From: Paenibacillus caui
GTDB lineage: Bacteria; Bacillota; Bacilli; Paenibacillales; Paenibacillaceae
Assembly (NCBI RefSeq): GCF_019904135.1
Contig: NZ_JAIOGQ010000007.1
Coordinates: 62,001 to 126,000 of the forward strand
Direction: 5' to 3'
Length of the DNA stretch: 64,000 bases
The translations under genes were made by a program, and so were the position numbers. The notes beneath the pieces were generated by a model. The model saw only the letters and a program-made list of their open reading frames with translations, did no database searches and was not told the DNA's origin. Below are positions 52,264-61,893 of this stretch, one piece after another (the first letter of the stretch is position 1; each line of letters opens with the position of its first letter).

Positions 52264-52419
52264 ATCTACACCTCTGACCTAACAATAGCAGGTCACCGCT
52301 CGAATCGCCAGAGCTGCGGCGATTTTTGCCGATAAGCCCCGGCCCCCAATAGAAGGATTTGCGCTAAGGGAGACCGCGAATGCGATGAAACCGACAACGT
52401 AGAACGAAACGGAGAGGAG

Positions 52420-52611
52420 CTACGGAGCGCGGCAAAGCCGCCGGGTCCGAACGTAGTCGGCAACGGTCATACCCACTTCCCTGCGGAATATCCGGTGGAA
52501 ATGAAACATTGAAAATCCGACGTGGGCGGCCACCCGTTCAAGCTCTATCGACTCATCCAGATGACGTTCAATGTAATCGATGCTTTGATGTATGAACGTC
52601 CTGTAGCTCAT
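52420..52611 (-). pseudogene. AraC-family DNA-binding domain fragment
   Basis: From the ATG at 52611 (GAGGAGGGAAGGGG upstream) 63 codons match the start of an AraC domain (YIERHLDESIELERVAAHVGFSMFHFHRIFRREVGMTVADYVRTRRL) and then stop. The second helix-turn-helix and the C-terminal domain are missing. The good ribosome site suggests that the truncation is recent. Confidence 0.7.
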
Positions 52612-52713
52612 CCCCTTCCCTCCTCGCAGAATTAGCATATCAAACGAATGGGAGCGATCATTGACTTTTTTTGCGAACTGCAGCTGGCGCATGAGACAAT
52701 TCAATCGAATACA

Positions 52714-52762
52714 TAAAAAAGATCGCCCTCCACTTGGCCAAGAAGGCAAAGCAGAGGGCGAT
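52714..52762 (-). terminator. Terminator of xpt-pbuX
   Basis: AATCGCCCTC and GAGGGCGATT with a 23-nt internal region, followed by TTTTTT on the minus strand. Confidence 0.85.
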
Positions 52763-52872
52763 TAACGTTCCCAAGGACCAAGGACGAAGGATGTTCAAAA
52801 AGCCCCTCGTCACGCGTCTAGCAAATGATGAAGCAAAGAACTGTTTTACTTAACCGATCCGAGCGTTACCGC

Positions 52873-54216
52873 TTAAGCAGCCTGCTCATCTCTTGCCCGA
52901 TTGACGGCTGCGGCAGGAGCAGCCTTTAAGCCGTTGAACAGCAGGTTTAGCGCTATGGCTGTGAAGCTTCCCGCCACGATGCCGTTATCGACAAGAATGT
53001 TCAGCCAGGACGGCAGTTTATCGAACAAGTTCGGAACTACCGTTACGCCAAGCCCCATTCCGACAGAGCAGGCAATAATCAGCAGATTTTCATATCGGTT
53101 CAGATCGACCTGATCGGCCAGCATGCGAATGCCCGAAGACAGGACAAGCCCGAACAAGGCGATCATAGCTCCGCCAAGGACGGAAGGCGGAACAATCTGC
53201 ACCAGCGCGGCGATTTTCGGCACGAAGCCGATGATGACGAGCAGTCCGCCGGCGACCAGAATAACGTCACGGGTTTTGACCCGGCTCATCTGGACAAGCC
53301 CCACATTCTGGGAATACGTCGTGTACGGAAACGAGTTGAAAATACCGCCCAGCATAATCGCGAGGCCTTCCGCACGGTAGCCGCGGGCAAGGTCTTTGGA
53401 ATCAATGTCCCGGTTCACGATTTTGCCCAGCGCCAGAAAGACGCCTGTGGATTCGGCGACGCTTACCAGGGCTACAAGAATCATAGTCAGAATTGCCGAA
53501 GCATGAAACGTCGGTTTGCCGAAATGGAACGGTTCTATCATATGGAACCAGCCCGCTTTCTGCAGAGGCGTGAAGTCGACCTTGCCGGCAAGAGCGGCTG
53601 CCACAGTACCCGCCACCAGTCCGAGCAGAACGGAAATGGCGCGCAGAAAGCCTTTGTTAAAACGGTTCATGAGAATAATGAACAGCAATACGCCAAACCC
53701 CAAACCGAGATTAAGCGGGCTGCCAAATTCGGGATTGCCCGGGCCGCCGCCCAGATCATTAAGTGCGGTAGGAATGAGCGTAACCCCGATGATCGTAACG
53801 ACCGATCCCGTTACAATCGGCGGGAAGAAGCGGATCAAGCGGCTGAACAGCCCGGCGAACAGGAACACAAACAACCCGGAAGCAATGATGGCCCCGTAGA
53901 TCGCGGATACCCCCATTTTTCCGTCCGTTCCGATCGCAATCATCGGCGCAATCGCCTGAAACGCGCAGCCCAGCATAACCGGAAGCCCGATGCCAAAGTA
54001 GCGGTTGCCCCAGATTTGCAGCAATGTCGCTACCCCGCAAGCCAAAAGGTCGATAGCGATCAGGTAGGTGAGCTGCGCATGATTCATGCCAATAGCCTGT
54101 CCAACAATCATGGGCACGACTACCGCGCCCGCATACATGGCAAGTACATGCTGAATGCCAAGCGAAAACGTTTTGATCGGATTTCTTTTGGTCAACCAAT
54201 TGTCTTGTTCTTTCAT
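52873..54216 (-). CDS. pbuX: Xanthine permease, NCS2 family
   Basis: This 447-residue purine transporter has fourteen helices and NCS2 signatures: LGIQHVLAMYAGAVVVP (about residue 18), GCAFQAIAPMIAIG, SVAESTGVFLALG and the family block NSFPYTTYSQNVGLVQMSRVKTR. It takes up xanthine for Xpt. The likely start is ATG at 54216 with AAGGGGAC upstream; an in-frame TTG at 54267 would add 17 residues. It lies 62 bp behind xpt in the guanine-riboswitch operon. Confidence 0.95.
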   Translation of the reverse strand: MKEQDNWLTKRNPIKTFSLGIQHVLAMYAGAVVVPMIVGQAIGMNHAQLTYLIAIDLLACGVATLLQIWGNRYFGIGLPVMLGCAFQAIAPMIAIGTDGKMGVSAIYGAIIASGLFVFLFAGLFSRLIRFFPPIVTGSVVTIIGVTLIPTALNDLGGGPGNPEFGSPLNLGLGFGVLLFIILMNRFNKGFLRAISVLLGLVAGTVAAALAGKVDFTPLQKAGWFHMIEPFHFGKPTFHASAILTMILVALVSVAESTGVFLALGKIVNRDIDSKDLARGYRAEGLAIMLGGIFNSFPYTTYSQNVGLVQMSRVKTRDVILVAGGLLVIIGFVPKIAALVQIVPPSVLGGAMIALFGLVLSSGIRMLADQVDLNRYENLLIIACSVGMGLGVTVVPNLFDKLPSWLNILVDNGIVAGSFTAIALNLLFNGLKAAPAAAVNRARDEQAA

Positions 54217-54278
54217 GACTTGAAAAATAGTCCCCTTTCCATGTCCTTCTGAAACTTGCGCGGTCAAGCAAGCAAGCG

Positions 54279-54851
<573 letters not shown>

Positions 54852-54902
54852 TCATTTCCCCTTTCCATGTTCCGAGTTTCCTTGCCCTCGCATAATGCCG
54901 GA

Positions 54903-54946
54903 AAAAGCAAAAAGCCCGTCTCCCGGAAAATCCGGAAGGCAGGCTT
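54903..54946 (-). terminator. Riboswitch-controlled terminator of xpt
   Basis: AAGCCTGCC with inner CCGG pairs against GGCTT, followed by TTTTTGCTTTTT on the minus strand. It is the expression platform of the guanine riboswitch, about 55 nt before xpt. Confidence 0.85.
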
Positions 54947-55015
54947 AAGGCGCGAGAGTTATTCCAAAACAGGGCGTGCCCTGCAGGATGCCAGGGCTCC
55001 CTGTCAGAACAAGCT

Positions 55016-55085
55016 TTCCCCGTAGTCCAATCATTTCCGGTGATCTGGTAGAAACATGCAGGCCTATTCCTGCACATATACGAGC
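55016..55085 (-). promoter_or_regulatory. Guanine riboswitch aptamer
   Basis: On the minus strand the purine aptamer core is clear: CTCGTATAT, hairpin GCAGG...CCTGC (P2), GTTTCTACC, then CCGGAAATGATTGGACTACG. The C in GACTACG at the position that pairs with the ligand shows guanine specificity rather than adenine. Binding should favour the terminator before xpt. Confidence 0.93.
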
Positions 55086-55087
55086 AA

Positions 55088-55117
55088 GTTATATGTCTAA
55101 CAGGCAAAGTAATGCAA
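55088..55117 (-). promoter_or_regulatory. Promoter of xpt-pbuX
   Basis: TTGCAT (55112-55117) and TATAAC (55088-55093), 18 bp apart on the minus strand; the start falls at the riboswitch 5' end. Confidence 0.6.
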
Positions 55118-55168
55118 TGCTAGAAGTATAACCAAACCAGGCACGGAAATAAAGAGAAAATTTTGAGG

Positions 55169-55483
55169 CTAGATGGATTTTGGCTTATTTGGAAGCAGGT
55201 TCCCGATTAACGATTTCAGATTGTTATCTTCCCATTGTTTATCGTCGTCTCCGGTATCCAGCCGGCGAACGCGAATCTCTTTGTAATCCGCCCCGGCATC
55301 GACAGGCGCAAAAGTAAGCCGTTCACGGTCCTCCAGCCTAAGCTTGTATCCCATCTCCTCGAACATGCTCAGAAAATCCTGTTCCGTCGGCGTTTTGCCT
55401 TCCTCAAGGAAAATAAGGCCGCGAAGTTCCTTGGCGTCGTCCTCGTGAACCACATCAAAATATACGGTACATTCCATTGCCAT
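55169..55483 (-). CDS. Hypothetical protein, 104 aa
   Basis: This is a soluble acidic protein (ECTVYFDVVHEDDAKELRGLIFLEEGKTPTEQDFLSMFEEMGYKL). The first part looks like alternating strands and a long helix; the end is basic (GNLLPNKPKS). GGAGTG precedes the ATG at 55483; ATG at 55477 is the alternative start. No family is recognised. It lies 50 bp before the xpt promoter, transcribed in the same direction. Confidence 0.6.
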   Translation of the reverse strand: MAMECTVYFDVVHEDDAKELRGLIFLEEGKTPTEQDFLSMFEEMGYKLRLEDRERLTFAPVDAGADYKEIRVRRLDTGDDDKQWEDNNLKSLIGNLLPNKPKSI

Positions 55484-55742
55484 CACACTCCGATTTCAGT
55501 AGTCGACTTTAATTTCAGCTTATCCATACGTCCCAAATTGCATTCCCGGCCAAAACAACTGCACGAGGCTTGAAAGCAACAAGCCTGTTGTCCCGCTATC
55601 CTGAAACTTGCAGCGAAGCAGGAAACCGGCAGTCTACCGGTTAATACGGCGCAAGCCGGGCGATGTCACAGTACAAATAAGGCAAAATGATGACATTCCC
55701 GGCTTGCTATGAGCATTTCCATGGATTCGGGAAACGCGGTAA

Positions 55743-56456
55743 TTAAATCTGTTCTGCGCCGCAGTGCGGACACCATTTCGTTCCTTTGGCCAGCGGAGCC
55801 GCGCAGATTTGGCACTTGAACTCCGTTTCGCTGGTATGGCTTTGTTCGCTGCCGGATGAATGAGAGCTCATGCTTTCTTTCCAAGTCCGGATTCGCCGGT
55901 CCAACTCCTCCTGCCGTTCCCGCTCCCGTTCCAGTTCACGCCGGCGGCGCTCCTCTTCCTCGGACGAAAGGTGCTTCTCCTCCTGCGGTTTCTCCTTGAT
56001 CAAAGGGCCGCGGTAAACCATGGTCTCGGTCGAGACGGCCGTCTCGCTGCCCGCTTCTTCCTCTTCCCTGCCTTTGCTGGCGGATGAATAGGTGCCGCTG
56101 CTTCTGGCTTTAAGCTTGTTGCCGCAATAGGGACAAAATATCGCTTCCTGCGGAACGACCTTCCCGCATTCGCACAAACGTTCGTTCTTCAGGGCGGCGA
56201 TGCGCGCGCGAATCTCATCCCGCTCTTCGGCGAGCAGGTCGCACGTTTTGGCGAGCTCCATCATTTCCTTTTCCGCCTGGGTCATATCCTTAGCCCGGTA
56301 TCCCTCATAGAACACCTGCCCCATCCGCTGGTAGTAAATTCCCATTTCACGCTCAATATTTGAGATTTGTGTATTCAGTTTATTGATTTCCATGACACTC
56401 TGGGCCCGTTCGCTCGCTTTGTTTGCCCCGCTTTTAATTCGGTCCAAGAACCCCAT
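55743..56456 (-). CDS. Coiled-coil protein with two zinc ribbons
   Basis: This 237-residue protein has an N-terminal coiled coil (residues 15-90: VMEINKLNTQISNIEREMGIYYQRM), then a zinc ribbon CECGK...CPYCG (about 95-112), a long Glu/Arg-rich disordered helix (EEERRRRELERERERQEELDRR) and a second zinc ribbon CQICAAP...CPHCG at the C-terminus. Both ribbons have all four Cys. There is no membrane segment. Such zinc-ribbon proteins are common in Paenibacillaceae and of unknown function; a scaffold role is possible. The ATG at 56456 follows AGGAGGATGAGG. Confidence 0.8.
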   Translation of the reverse strand: MGFLDRIKSGANKASERAQSVMEINKLNTQISNIEREMGIYYQRMGQVFYEGYRAKDMTQAEKEMMELAKTCDLLAEERDEIRARIAALKNERLCECGKVVPQEAIFCPYCGNKLKARSSGTYSSASKGREEEEAGSETAVSTETMVYRGPLIKEKPQEEKHLSSEEEERRRRELERERERQEELDRRIRTWKESMSSHSSGSEQSHTSETEFKCQICAAPLAKGTKWCPHCGAEQI

Positions 56457-56724
56457 AAACCCTCATCCTCCTGATCAAAAACGCTTCTGACTTTTGTTTG
56501 AGATAATCGCATCTTGCTTATTCAGGCTTTAGGCGATCCGGCAAGCAACCAGCAACCCTTGCAAGCAGTATCGCTGACGTTAATTATAATACCAGATTTC
56601 TAACGTTCTGTGAAAATCTGCATACGCCCCCTGCCTGCTGCCTTCCGTTTTTTTGATTTGGCCTTCCAATCCGGGTACAATAGAATTGGCTGTTGACTTC
56701 AATTTTCAAATAGGAGAAGATACT

Positions 56725-57441
56725 TTGACTATATCTAAAGAACAAGGCAAGGACCTGCCGCTGAGCCCTGTTGAGATTCGGGAACTGTGGGAAAAAACCG
56801 GAGAAGAGAAGCTTAGCCTGCTGGAAAACTGGAGGCAGCTTCCGATGATGTACCAGATGGCGCTGGAGGAGCTTCAGAACAAAATCAAGCTGATTCAGTC
56901 GGAATGGAAGCTTCGGCAGGGCTACAATCCCATCGAGCACGTCAAAACAAGAATCAAGGAACCTGTCAGCATCCTGAAGAAAATGGAGCGCAAGGGACTG
57001 GAGCTGTCTTCCGAAAATTTATTCAACAACATTCATGATATTGCCGGGATGCGCATCGTATGCGCCTTCGTTAAAGATATCTACAGTCTGGTCGATCATT
57101 TGCAAATGCGCGAAGATCTTCAGGTGATCGAAATCAAGGACTATATCGCAGCGCCAAAGCCTAACGGGTATCAGAGCCTGCATGTGATCGTCGCCGTACC
57201 GCTGATCCTGCTCGAGGGACAACGGTCGATCAAGGTCGAAATCCAGCTGCGTACTTTGGCTATGGATTTCTGGGCGAGCATGGAGCATATTCTGTTTTAC
57301 AAGTATGACAAACAGGTGCCTTCCCATGTCATCAAGGAGCTGACCGAGGCGGCCAAGGCAGCCGACGAGCTTGACAAGAAGATGCTGAGTCTCCGCAAGG
57401 AGATTATCGCACTTTCGGAAAATAGTCCTGCCGACGCGTAG
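56725..57441 (+). CDS. relP: Small alarmone synthetase, RelP/YwaC type
   Basis: This 238-residue GTP pyrophosphokinase makes (p)ppGpp. The synthetase core is complete: NPIEHVKTRIKEPVSILKKM, HDIAGMRIVCAFVKDIYSLVDHL, IKDYIAAPKPNGYQSLHVIV and EIQLRTLAMDFWASMEHILFYKYDK. The last block and the helix ELTEAAKAADELDKKM match YwaC (RelP) rather than YjbM (RelQ). There is no hydrolase domain. Start: TTG at 56725 with AGGAGAA 6 nt upstream. In Bacillus relP is induced by cell-wall stress. It is monocistronic. Confidence 0.92.
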   Translation: MTISKEQGKDLPLSPVEIRELWEKTGEEKLSLLENWRQLPMMYQMALEELQNKIKLIQSEWKLRQGYNPIEHVKTRIKEPVSILKKMERKGLELSSENLFNNIHDIAGMRIVCAFVKDIYSLVDHLQMREDLQVIEIKDYIAAPKPNGYQSLHVIVAVPLILLEGQRSIKVEIQLRTLAMDFWASMEHILFYKYDKQVPSHVIKELTEAAKAADELDKKMLSLRKEIIALSENSPADA

Positions 57442-57477
57442 CCGCGCCGTTTCCCATTTTAGCCCGGGCACGAAATG

Positions 57478-57525
57478 AAAGGCCGCCGCTTGCAGCAATG
57501 CTGCACAAGCGGCGGCCTTTATTTA
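57478..57525 (+). terminator. Strong terminator after relP
   Basis: AAAGGCCGCCGCTT and AAGCGGCGGCCTTT, 14 bp perfect, followed by ATTTATG. It also serves the convergent gene. Confidence 0.9.
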
Positions 57526-57537
57526 TGCTCCCCCGTT

Positions 57538-58380
57538 TTAGGTCCGCCCCGTCTTTCGGGCTCGCTCCGAGGCTCGCTCCGAGACCCGCTCCGCGATCAG
57601 GTCCAGGGCGTCCGCAGCAGCAGGAACGCCCGGCAGAAGCTCCGCCAGCACGGCTTTAACGCCGGGGGCGGCAGCGGCGCTGCCCTGCGGCGGCACTTCC
57701 CGGCGCCGCGCCTCCCGAAACCGGCTGCCCGGCTCATGCAGCCGCCCCTGCGCGGCGGCCGTCCCGAGCCACTCGGCGATGGACGGTCCCACGCGCGGGG
57801 AACGCGCAGCGGCCCCGCTCTGCGGCGGCGGGCCGGGTGCAGCACCGGCGGCGGGTGGCCCGTCGCCCTCCGCGGGCGCGCCACCGGCTGCCCACGCGGC
57901 GAAGACGGCGCGGGCCAGCGCCTCAGGCGCCAGGTCCAGCGCCGCCAGGCGCAGCAGCGGGTCGGCGGCCCAGCCGGCCGCGGCCGCTTCCGGGGCTGCC
58001 GCCGCGCGCGGGCAGCCGGGCTTGCCGCAGGCGCATGGCGCGCCCTGCGGCGGCGAGGATGGCCCGCCGGGACCGCTCCGCTCGGGTCCCGGGCCATCCC
58101 ACGGCGGCTCCGGCGGCAGCAGCGCCGCGAGCTCCGCCGGGCAGGGGCCGCCGTCCAGCAAGGCGGCCAGCTCCATCGGCCTGTCCTGCAAATATTGGGT
58201 GATGCGCGCCGTCAGGGCCGCATTCCCTTTGCGCACAGGCAGTGTAACCCGGCAGCTTCCTGCAGCTGCGGAAGCCCCTTCTTTTCCTTTCGCTATCGCT
58301 CCGGGCGCGGGCCACACCAGATGAAGCTCACCCGGTACAGCTGTCACGCTCACTTGGCCCCTTGATGGTTCTTTCACCAT
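57538..58380 (-). CDS. Very GC-rich Ala/Pro/Gly protein behind the SNF2 gene
   Basis: This 280-residue protein is mostly Ala, Pro and Gly, encoded by markedly GC-rich DNA. The first 70 residues look folded (VSVTAVPGELHLVWP, SCRVTLPVRKGNAALTARITQYLQDRPMELAALL). Near the middle is a cysteine cluster CACGKPGCP that could bind metal. It starts at ATG 58380, 14 bp after the SNF2 stop, so it is co-transcribed. I do not recognise a family. Antisense frames here are artefacts of base composition. Confidence 0.65.
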   Translation of the reverse strand: MVKEPSRGQVSVTAVPGELHLVWPAPGAIAKGKEGASAAAGSCRVTLPVRKGNAALTARITQYLQDRPMELAALLDGGPCPAELAALLPPEPPWDGPGPERSGPGGPSSPPQGAPCACGKPGCPRAAAAPEAAAAGWAADPLLRLAALDLAPEALARAVFAAWAAGGAPAEGDGPPAAGAAPGPPPQSGAAARSPRVGPSIAEWLGTAAAQGRLHEPGSRFREARRREVPPQGSAAAAPGVKAVLAELLPGVPAAADALDLIAERVSERASERARKTGRT

Positions 58381-58393
58381 ATCCATGCTCCTT

Positions 58394-61300
58394 CTATAGC
58401 TGGCTCCATTCCACAGCTTGCAGTGTAATCAGATCCTGGAGTTCCTCGGTCGACATTTCCGTCAGCCATTGTTCGCCCGAGCCGACAACCTGCTCGGAGA
58501 GCGATCTTTTCCGTTCAATCAGCTCATCAATCCGCTCCTCCAGGGTGCCCTGGCAAATCAGCTTGTGCACTTCCACATTTTTCTCCTGTCCGATCCGGAA
58601 GACGCGGTCGGTCGCCTGATTCTCAACCGCAGGGTTCCACCAACGGTCATAATGGATCACATGGTTGGCCCGCGTCAGATTAAGGCCGACGCCCCCCGCC
58701 TTCAGCGATAGTATGAAGAGAGGCGGTCCCGAACCGTCCTGAAAGGCGCGAACCATGGCGTCTCTTTCCGGCTTATGAACACTCCCGTGCAGAAAGAACG
58801 GCTGAAACCCGTAGCGGGTACCGATTTGCCGGGCCAAAAGCTCGCCCATTCGGACATACTGGGTAAAAATAAGCGCCGCTTCTCCGTTCTCGGTTACCGT
58901 ATCGGTGAGTTCCAGCAGCCGCTCCAGCTTTCCGGACCGGTCAGCGGCGGCAGGCTTCTCAGATTCACCGCGCTGCAGAGCGGGGTGATCGCATATTTGC
59001 TTGAGCCGGGTCAAGGAGGACAGCACCATGCCCTTGCGGGCGATGCCGCTGCTGTCCCCGAGCCGGACCAGCAGCTCATCCGTGACGCTTCTGTACAGAG
59101 CAGCCTGCTCGGCTGTAAGCGTGCAGTAGGATTTCATTTCTATTTTCTTCGGCAGATCCTTGCGAATGTCCGGATCGCTCTTCAGGCGGCGCAACAGAAA
59201 CGGGGCCACCAGTTTGCGCAGCTTGGTTAGCGCCTCGGGCCGATTCTCGCTTCCCGGAGCGTACTGGCGCCGGAATGCGGCAGCCGAACCCAAATAACCG
59301 GGGTTGAGAAACTGAAATATCGACCAGAGCTCGCCGAGCCGGTTCTCCACCGGCGTTCCGGTCATGGCGATCCGCTGGGGCGCCTTAAGCTTCATGACGC
59401 TCTGCGCCTGCTTGGTGCCAAAATTTTTGATGTACTGGGCTTCGTCCAGCACGATGGCGGACCAGACAGCTTCATGCATTTCGGCCGCATCCCGTCCGAC
59501 GAGCTGATACGTCGTCAGCACCACATCATGCTGCCTGCAGGCGTTCAGAAACGCCTCGCCGTGCAGCCGTTTGCTCCCATGATGAATATAGACGGATAGC
59601 TGGGGCGCAAACCGGTTCAGCTCCCGCTGCCAGTTGCCCAGCAGCGACGTCGGGCAAATGATGAGATGCGCATCGGCTCCGCCATTGCCGTTGTCGTTTT
59701 CATTGCCGTTGTCGTTGTCACTGTCGTTGCTATTTCTGCTTCCATTTCCATTTCCGTTCCCGTCAAGCATGGCCGTAATCACCTGGACCGTCTTGCCAAG
59801 GCCCATGTCATCCGCCAGCAGCGCCCCGAAGCCGAGATCGCGCATCTGCGTCAGCCACTGAAAGCCGCGCTCCTGGTAGGGCCGAAGCGTGCCCTGAAGC
59901 GTTCCCGGTACAGGCCTTGGCTTCGAGAGGCCCAAGCCCGTACCTTCGCCCCGAACAAGGAAATCCAGCATGCCTTCCATCTCGAAACCGGCGATATGCA
60001 GTCCTTCCCACTGCTCGTCTTCCGCAAGCCCTGAAGCCAGATGCATCAGCTCGCTAAACGTCATGCTGCCTTCTTCATGCTTCTTGATGTACCGCAGAAC
60101 CTGGCGGATCTCCTTGACATCGATCTCGATCCATTCCCCCTGGAAGAACACCAGCGGCGTCTTGGCCGAAGCCAGCTCCGCAAGCTCCTGTTCGTTCAGG
60201 ATTTTGCCGTCCAAAGCCGCCTCCATCCTGAAGGACAGCAGCTGCTGAACCCCCAGTCCCGCTTGACGGTCCTGATTTCCGGCCTGGTCCCATTCGCCCA
60301 TCTTGAGCTTGACTCCGGCGCGCCTTTTGCCTTCCTTCGTCCATTTCGAAGGCATCTGCAGCGTCACGCCGTTCTTGCGCAGCAGCGGAACGGTCCGGGT
60401 CAAGAACGGAAACACTTCCTCTTGCCTGAGCTCCGTTCCATCCGGCATTGGGCTGTTCATCGCCTCTCTCACTTCAGGCGAGTATGCCGCTGCCTTGTAG
60501 AGACTTGTCAGCAGCTGTATCTTCGCATCCTTGTACACCCTGCCTCCAAGCGTTATATCCGCAGCAGGACTGTTCCAGATGGCGTCCGCAGGCAGCAGCA
60601 GCGAGGCGTCTTCACTGCTCTCCGCCCAGAAGGACAGCGTCCAAAACGGATGCTCCTCCCACTGCTCCGGCGGCTCCAGTCTCAGGAACAGCCGGAAGAA
60701 GGGATCTTCCCCGGCTGCTTCGCTTCCCAGGGCAGCCGGGGGCAGCCCTCCGGCTGCAGCAATAGCCTGCTTAAGGTCGGCAATTTCCGCGCTGCTCCCC
60801 TGGATTTCGGACGGTACGCCTGCACCGGTCAGATTGTTCCACCAGAGTTCGCTCAGGGGAGAGCTGCCCCGTCTGTAGTTGGCGCGGGCATTTCTCAGCC
60901 CTTTTCCCAGCTCCCGGACAGCTTCCTGCACTTCACCGTCGATCATTGCCGTCAGAAAGGAATGGAGCACCTGGATCTGCCTTTCCTCTACGGTCTGAAA
61001 CTCCTCCTCCGCTGCAGACTTGATCTGCGCTAGCCCGACAGGCGGCATATCCGCCGCCAGCAGCCGGAAGCGCTCTTCATCTTCCGGCTGGTCCAGCAGA
61101 GGACACCAGACCGCCTGGATGGCCGAAACGCTGCCGCGCCGTCTTCCTCCCGGCGCAAGGCCATCGCGCCAGCCGGGCGCGATCTTCCCGCGCGCAAGCA
61201 GCTCAAGCGCAAACAGGGCGGCCTCTCTCCAGTAGCCCATCTCGGCTCCCGGGATGATGCCCTGCGATTCCAGCACGGCGTCGTCCCAATCGAGCAGCAT

Positions 61301-61573
61301 GCCCCACGCCTCCCGCGGCGACAAAGCCAGCCCTTCCAGACTGCGCCCGGTGAGCAGCTTGCGTTCACCGCGCCGCGCCTGTTCCCGGACAGTCACCGCC
61401 GGCCATCTCAATTCGGCCAGCCGCAGCGCGGCCTGTTGAAACGGCCGCCCTCCGGAGGCCGTCTGCAAACGCCGCATGGCCAAAGCCCATGCGTCTACTT
61501 TTGTTTCCGATATTTCACCCGAGAAGCTGAAGAATACATCACCGAGCCAGATACCATACAAACGTTGATTCAT
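58394..61573 (-). CDS. SNF2-type DNA translocase/helicase
   Basis: This 1059-residue protein has an N-terminal bacterial SNF2-associated region (residues 1-530) and a C-terminal Swi2/Snf2 ATPase: motif I ADDMGLGKTVQ (about residue 593), motif II VLDEAQYIKN (about 705), motif III TGTPVENRLGELWS, motif V LKAGGVGLNLTRANHVI and motif VI ATDRVFRIGQ. Between motifs I and Ia lies an inserted linker of Asn/Gly/Asp repeats. It is similar to YwqA of Bacillus. Start: ATG at 61573 behind AGGAG. It probably remodels protein-DNA complexes in repair. Confidence 0.92.
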   Translation of the reverse strand: MNQRLYGIWLGDVFFSFSGEISETKVDAWALAMRRLQTASGGRPFQQAALRLAELRWPAVTVREQARRGERKLLTGRSLEGLALSPREAWGMLLDWDDAVLESQGIIPGAEMGYWREAALFALELLARGKIAPGWRDGLAPGGRRRGSVSAIQAVWCPLLDQPEDEERFRLLAADMPPVGLAQIKSAAEEEFQTVEERQIQVLHSFLTAMIDGEVQEAVRELGKGLRNARANYRRGSSPLSELWWNNLTGAGVPSEIQGSSAEIADLKQAIAAAGGLPPAALGSEAAGEDPFFRLFLRLEPPEQWEEHPFWTLSFWAESSEDASLLLPADAIWNSPAADITLGGRVYKDAKIQLLTSLYKAAAYSPEVREAMNSPMPDGTELRQEEVFPFLTRTVPLLRKNGVTLQMPSKWTKEGKRRAGVKLKMGEWDQAGNQDRQAGLGVQQLLSFRMEAALDGKILNEQELAELASAKTPLVFFQGEWIEIDVKEIRQVLRYIKKHEEGSMTFSELMHLASGLAEDEQWEGLHIAGFEMEGMLDFLVRGEGTGLGLSKPRPVPGTLQGTLRPYQERGFQWLTQMRDLGFGALLADDMGLGKTVQVITAMLDGNGNGNGSRNSNDSDNDNGNENDNGNGGADAHLIICPTSLLGNWQRELNRFAPQLSVYIHHGSKRLHGEAFLNACRQHDVVLTTYQLVGRDAAEMHEAVWSAIVLDEAQYIKNFGTKQAQSVMKLKAPQRIAMTGTPVENRLGELWSIFQFLNPGYLGSAAAFRRQYAPGSENRPEALTKLRKLVAPFLLRRLKSDPDIRKDLPKKIEMKSYCTLTAEQAALYRSVTDELLVRLGDSSGIARKGMVLSSLTRLKQICDHPALQRGESEKPAAADRSGKLERLLELTDTVTENGEAALIFTQYVRMGELLARQIGTRYGFQPFFLHGSVHKPERDAMVRAFQDGSGPPLFILSLKAGGVGLNLTRANHVIHYDRWWNPAVENQATDRVFRIGQEKNVEVHKLICQGTLEERIDELIERKRSLSEQVVGSGEQWLTEMSTEELQDLITLQAVEWSQL
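59680..59770 (-). repeat. Asn/Gly/Asp microsatellite inside the SNF2 gene
   Basis: About 90 bp made of GGAAATG-, GACAAC- and AACGAC-like hexamers encode an Asn/Gly/Asp/Ser-rich linker of about 30 residues. All units keep the reading frame. Slippage could change its length. Confidence 0.75.
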
Positions 61574-61893
61574 TGCTTTCTCCTGTCTATCTCCGTTTGA
61601 GAACTTAATATTATATTATACATCAACTCAGCGGTTTAAAATCAAGAAACAATGAATCTGCGGATACAAGGGCGAAGTATAAGCAAGGAGATTTGGACAG
61701 GACAGCTTTAAGCTTTTTTCGTAATTGCCAGATGCCTGATAGCTTGCAAGAAGCTTAAACAGGGTTCGTCTTCAAAAAGAATGGCACAACAAAAAACCAG
61801 TCCCACACTTCTCGTGTTCAGACTGGTTTTGCTGATCCGGTTCGGTGGCCCTCGCCGGGCCTCTCGCCGTAATCCGGTTGTATGCACTTGTTA
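61574..61893 (-). other. Intergenic region before the SNF2 gene
   Basis: These 320 bp hold the anmK terminator (61788-61830) and then about 200 bp of AT-rich sequence that must contain the SNF2 promoter. I see no gene or RNA motif in it. Confidence 0.6.
61788..61830 (-). terminator. Terminator of nagZ-anmK
   Basis: AAAACCAGTC and GACTGGTTTT with an inner partly paired loop, followed on the minus strand by TTTTTTG. Confidence 0.9.

Noticed and set aside
52303..52328. ATCGCC/GGCGAT hairpin followed by TTTTT on the plus strand upstream of lacI
   Set aside because: No plus-strand gene precedes it, so a terminator role is not supported; left as a chance hairpin.
57475..58365. Long plus-strand open frames opposite the GC-rich gene after SNF2
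   Set aside because: Arg/Ala/Pro-rich shadow frames caused by high GC; they start within the relP terminator and have no ribosome site.
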